Assembly: GCF_018784445.1 (NCBI RefSeq)
Contig: NZ_WQOH01000100.1
Span: 1 to 64,000 of the forward strand
Direction: 5' to 3'
DNA: 64,000 bases
DNA from: Gemmiger formicilis
GTDB taxonomy: Bacteria > Bacillota > Clostridia > Oscillospirales > Ruminococcaceae
Below are positions 63,454 to 64,000 of this stretch, piece by piece (within the stretch, counting starts at the first letter, position 1; each line of letters opens with the position of its first letter). The notes under the pieces are model-generated. The model made no database searches. It was not told the origin of the DNA and saw only the letters and a program-made list of their open reading frames with translations. Position numbers and translations under genes: made by a program.

Positions 63454-64000
63454 TCAAATATGCTGCAATTCCTTCAACCCATCTCTTACCCCATCCAGCA
63501 GTGCGTCCACGTCCTCGGCGGTGTTGTCGGCGCAGAAGCTCACGCGCAGGGCAGTACGCACGGTCAAATCGGCGCAGCCCATGGCCTGCAGGGTGTGGCT
63601 CGGCTCGCCCTTATCGCAGGCGGATCCGCCCGAGACATACACCGCGCGGGTGTTCAGATAGTTGATAAAAGTTTGACTGTTGATGCAGTTGGTGGAGAAG
63701 TTCACGATCTCCCCCACCGCGTCCTCGGGCGAGTTCAGCGTGATGCCGTCCAGCGCGGCCAGGCCCGCGCGCAGCTGTTGGTTCAGCGCAGCAATGTGGG
63801 CGGCGCGGGTGCGCAGCTTTTGCTGACCCTGGGCCGCCGCCACGCCCAAGCCCACGATGTAGGGCGTGTTCTCGGTGCCGGGGCGCAGGCCGCGCTCCTG
63901 GTGGCCGCCGATGTAGGGCGGCTTGAGGTTCTGGCGCTGGCTGTCCCGCACAAACAGCGCCCCCACGCCCTTGGGCGCGTGTACCTTGTGGCCGGAGACA
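63454..64000 (-). CDS. Cysteine desulfurase, C-terminal part (cut by the right edge)
   Basis: About 182 codons are visible, the 5' part lying beyond 64,000. The visible frame opens with VSGHKVHAPKGVGALFV, where the Lys binds pyridoxal phosphate, then GGGHQERGLRPGTENTP-type sequence (GGHQERGLRPGTENT) and GGSACDKGEPSHTL with the sulfur-carrying Cys. It is a NifS/IscS-type enzyme that takes sulfur from cysteine. Its place before thiI points to tRNA thiolation; iron-sulfur cluster assembly is also possible. The Cys loop SACDKG is shorter and more charged than SACSSG of IscS. Confidence 0.93.
   Translation of the reverse strand, partial: VSGHKVHAPKGVGALFVRDSQRQNLKPPYIGGHQERGLRPGTENTPYIVGLGVAAAQGQQKLRTRAAHIAALNQQLRAGLAALDGITLNSPEDAVGEIVNFSTNCINSQTFINYLNTRAVYVSGGSACDKGEPSHTLQAMGCADLTVRTALRVSFCADNTAEDVDALLDGVRDGLKELQHI

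Noticed and set aside
1-64000. CRISPR arrays, tRNA and rRNA genes
   Set aside because: None was recognised: no regularly spaced identical repeats, no cloverleaf with a GTTCGAATC-like arm, no rRNA segments. A tRNAscan or Infernal run would be decisive.

Overview
The window looks like the chromosome of a gut Clostridia species of the Oscillospiraceae (Faecalibacterium, Gemmiger or Subdoligranulum type). The basis is a GC-rich core with the Firmicutes gene order hrcA-grpE-dnaK-dnaJ under a CIRCE operator, the glmU/pth/mfd/spoVT set, ThiI without a rhodanese domain, and many short palindromic intergenic repeats. This assignment comes from remembered gene families, not from a search.

Positions 1 to about 32,000 are the right-hand part of an integrative conjugative element (ICE) of the Tn1549/CTn4 type, visibly AT-richer than the core. 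Every gene is on the minus strand, so reading from right to left gives: a second ParB, a truncated RepA, a TOPRIM primase-like protein, ParA, ParB, a YodL-domain protein, a giant methylase-helicase with a TnpV gene nested inside it, CD1845, a CAP-domain lipoprotein, a BlaI-type repressor, a 2020-residue sortase-anchored SpaA/Cna-B adhesin, a recombinase-like protein lacking its serine, and then the transfer operon (PcfB, VirD4, Maff2, VirB6/TrbL-like, PrgI, VirB4, NlpC/P60 hydrolase, a membrane protein). A cluster of inverted repeats (candidate oriT) follows, then MobC, DUF3846 and the first codons of another gene at the left edge. Neither a relaxase nor an integrase lies in the window; both would be expected to the left. 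The right boundary falls between the last ICE operator (about 31,950) and the 3' end of ppdK (32,139).

Positions 32,139 to 64,000 are core genome: ppdK; a standalone GlmU acetyltransferase half, pth, an SH3 protein and mfd; two tandem AI-2E family transporters plus a collapsed third copy; DUF523; an NfeD-SPFH pair; a cytidylate kinase-like protein; DUF308; an FAD oxidoreductase; a lipoprotein; the heat-shock operon; spoVT; a Nudix hydrolase; a chimeric SpoIID protein; cinA; thiI; and a cysteine desulfurase cut by the right edge. The last four form a minus-strand run in which ThiI and the desulfurase would cooperate in tRNA thiolation.

The observations most worth following are the SpoIID protein whose first 235 residues are a degenerate copy of the CinA half encoded next door; the TnpV gene overprinted, with its own ribosome binding site, in the linker of the ICE helicase; two back-to-back terminators directly in front of the adhesin gene; paired operator-like repeats spaced exactly 33 bp at two ICE promoters; and an AI-2E transporter copy reduced to a clean 14-codon frame.
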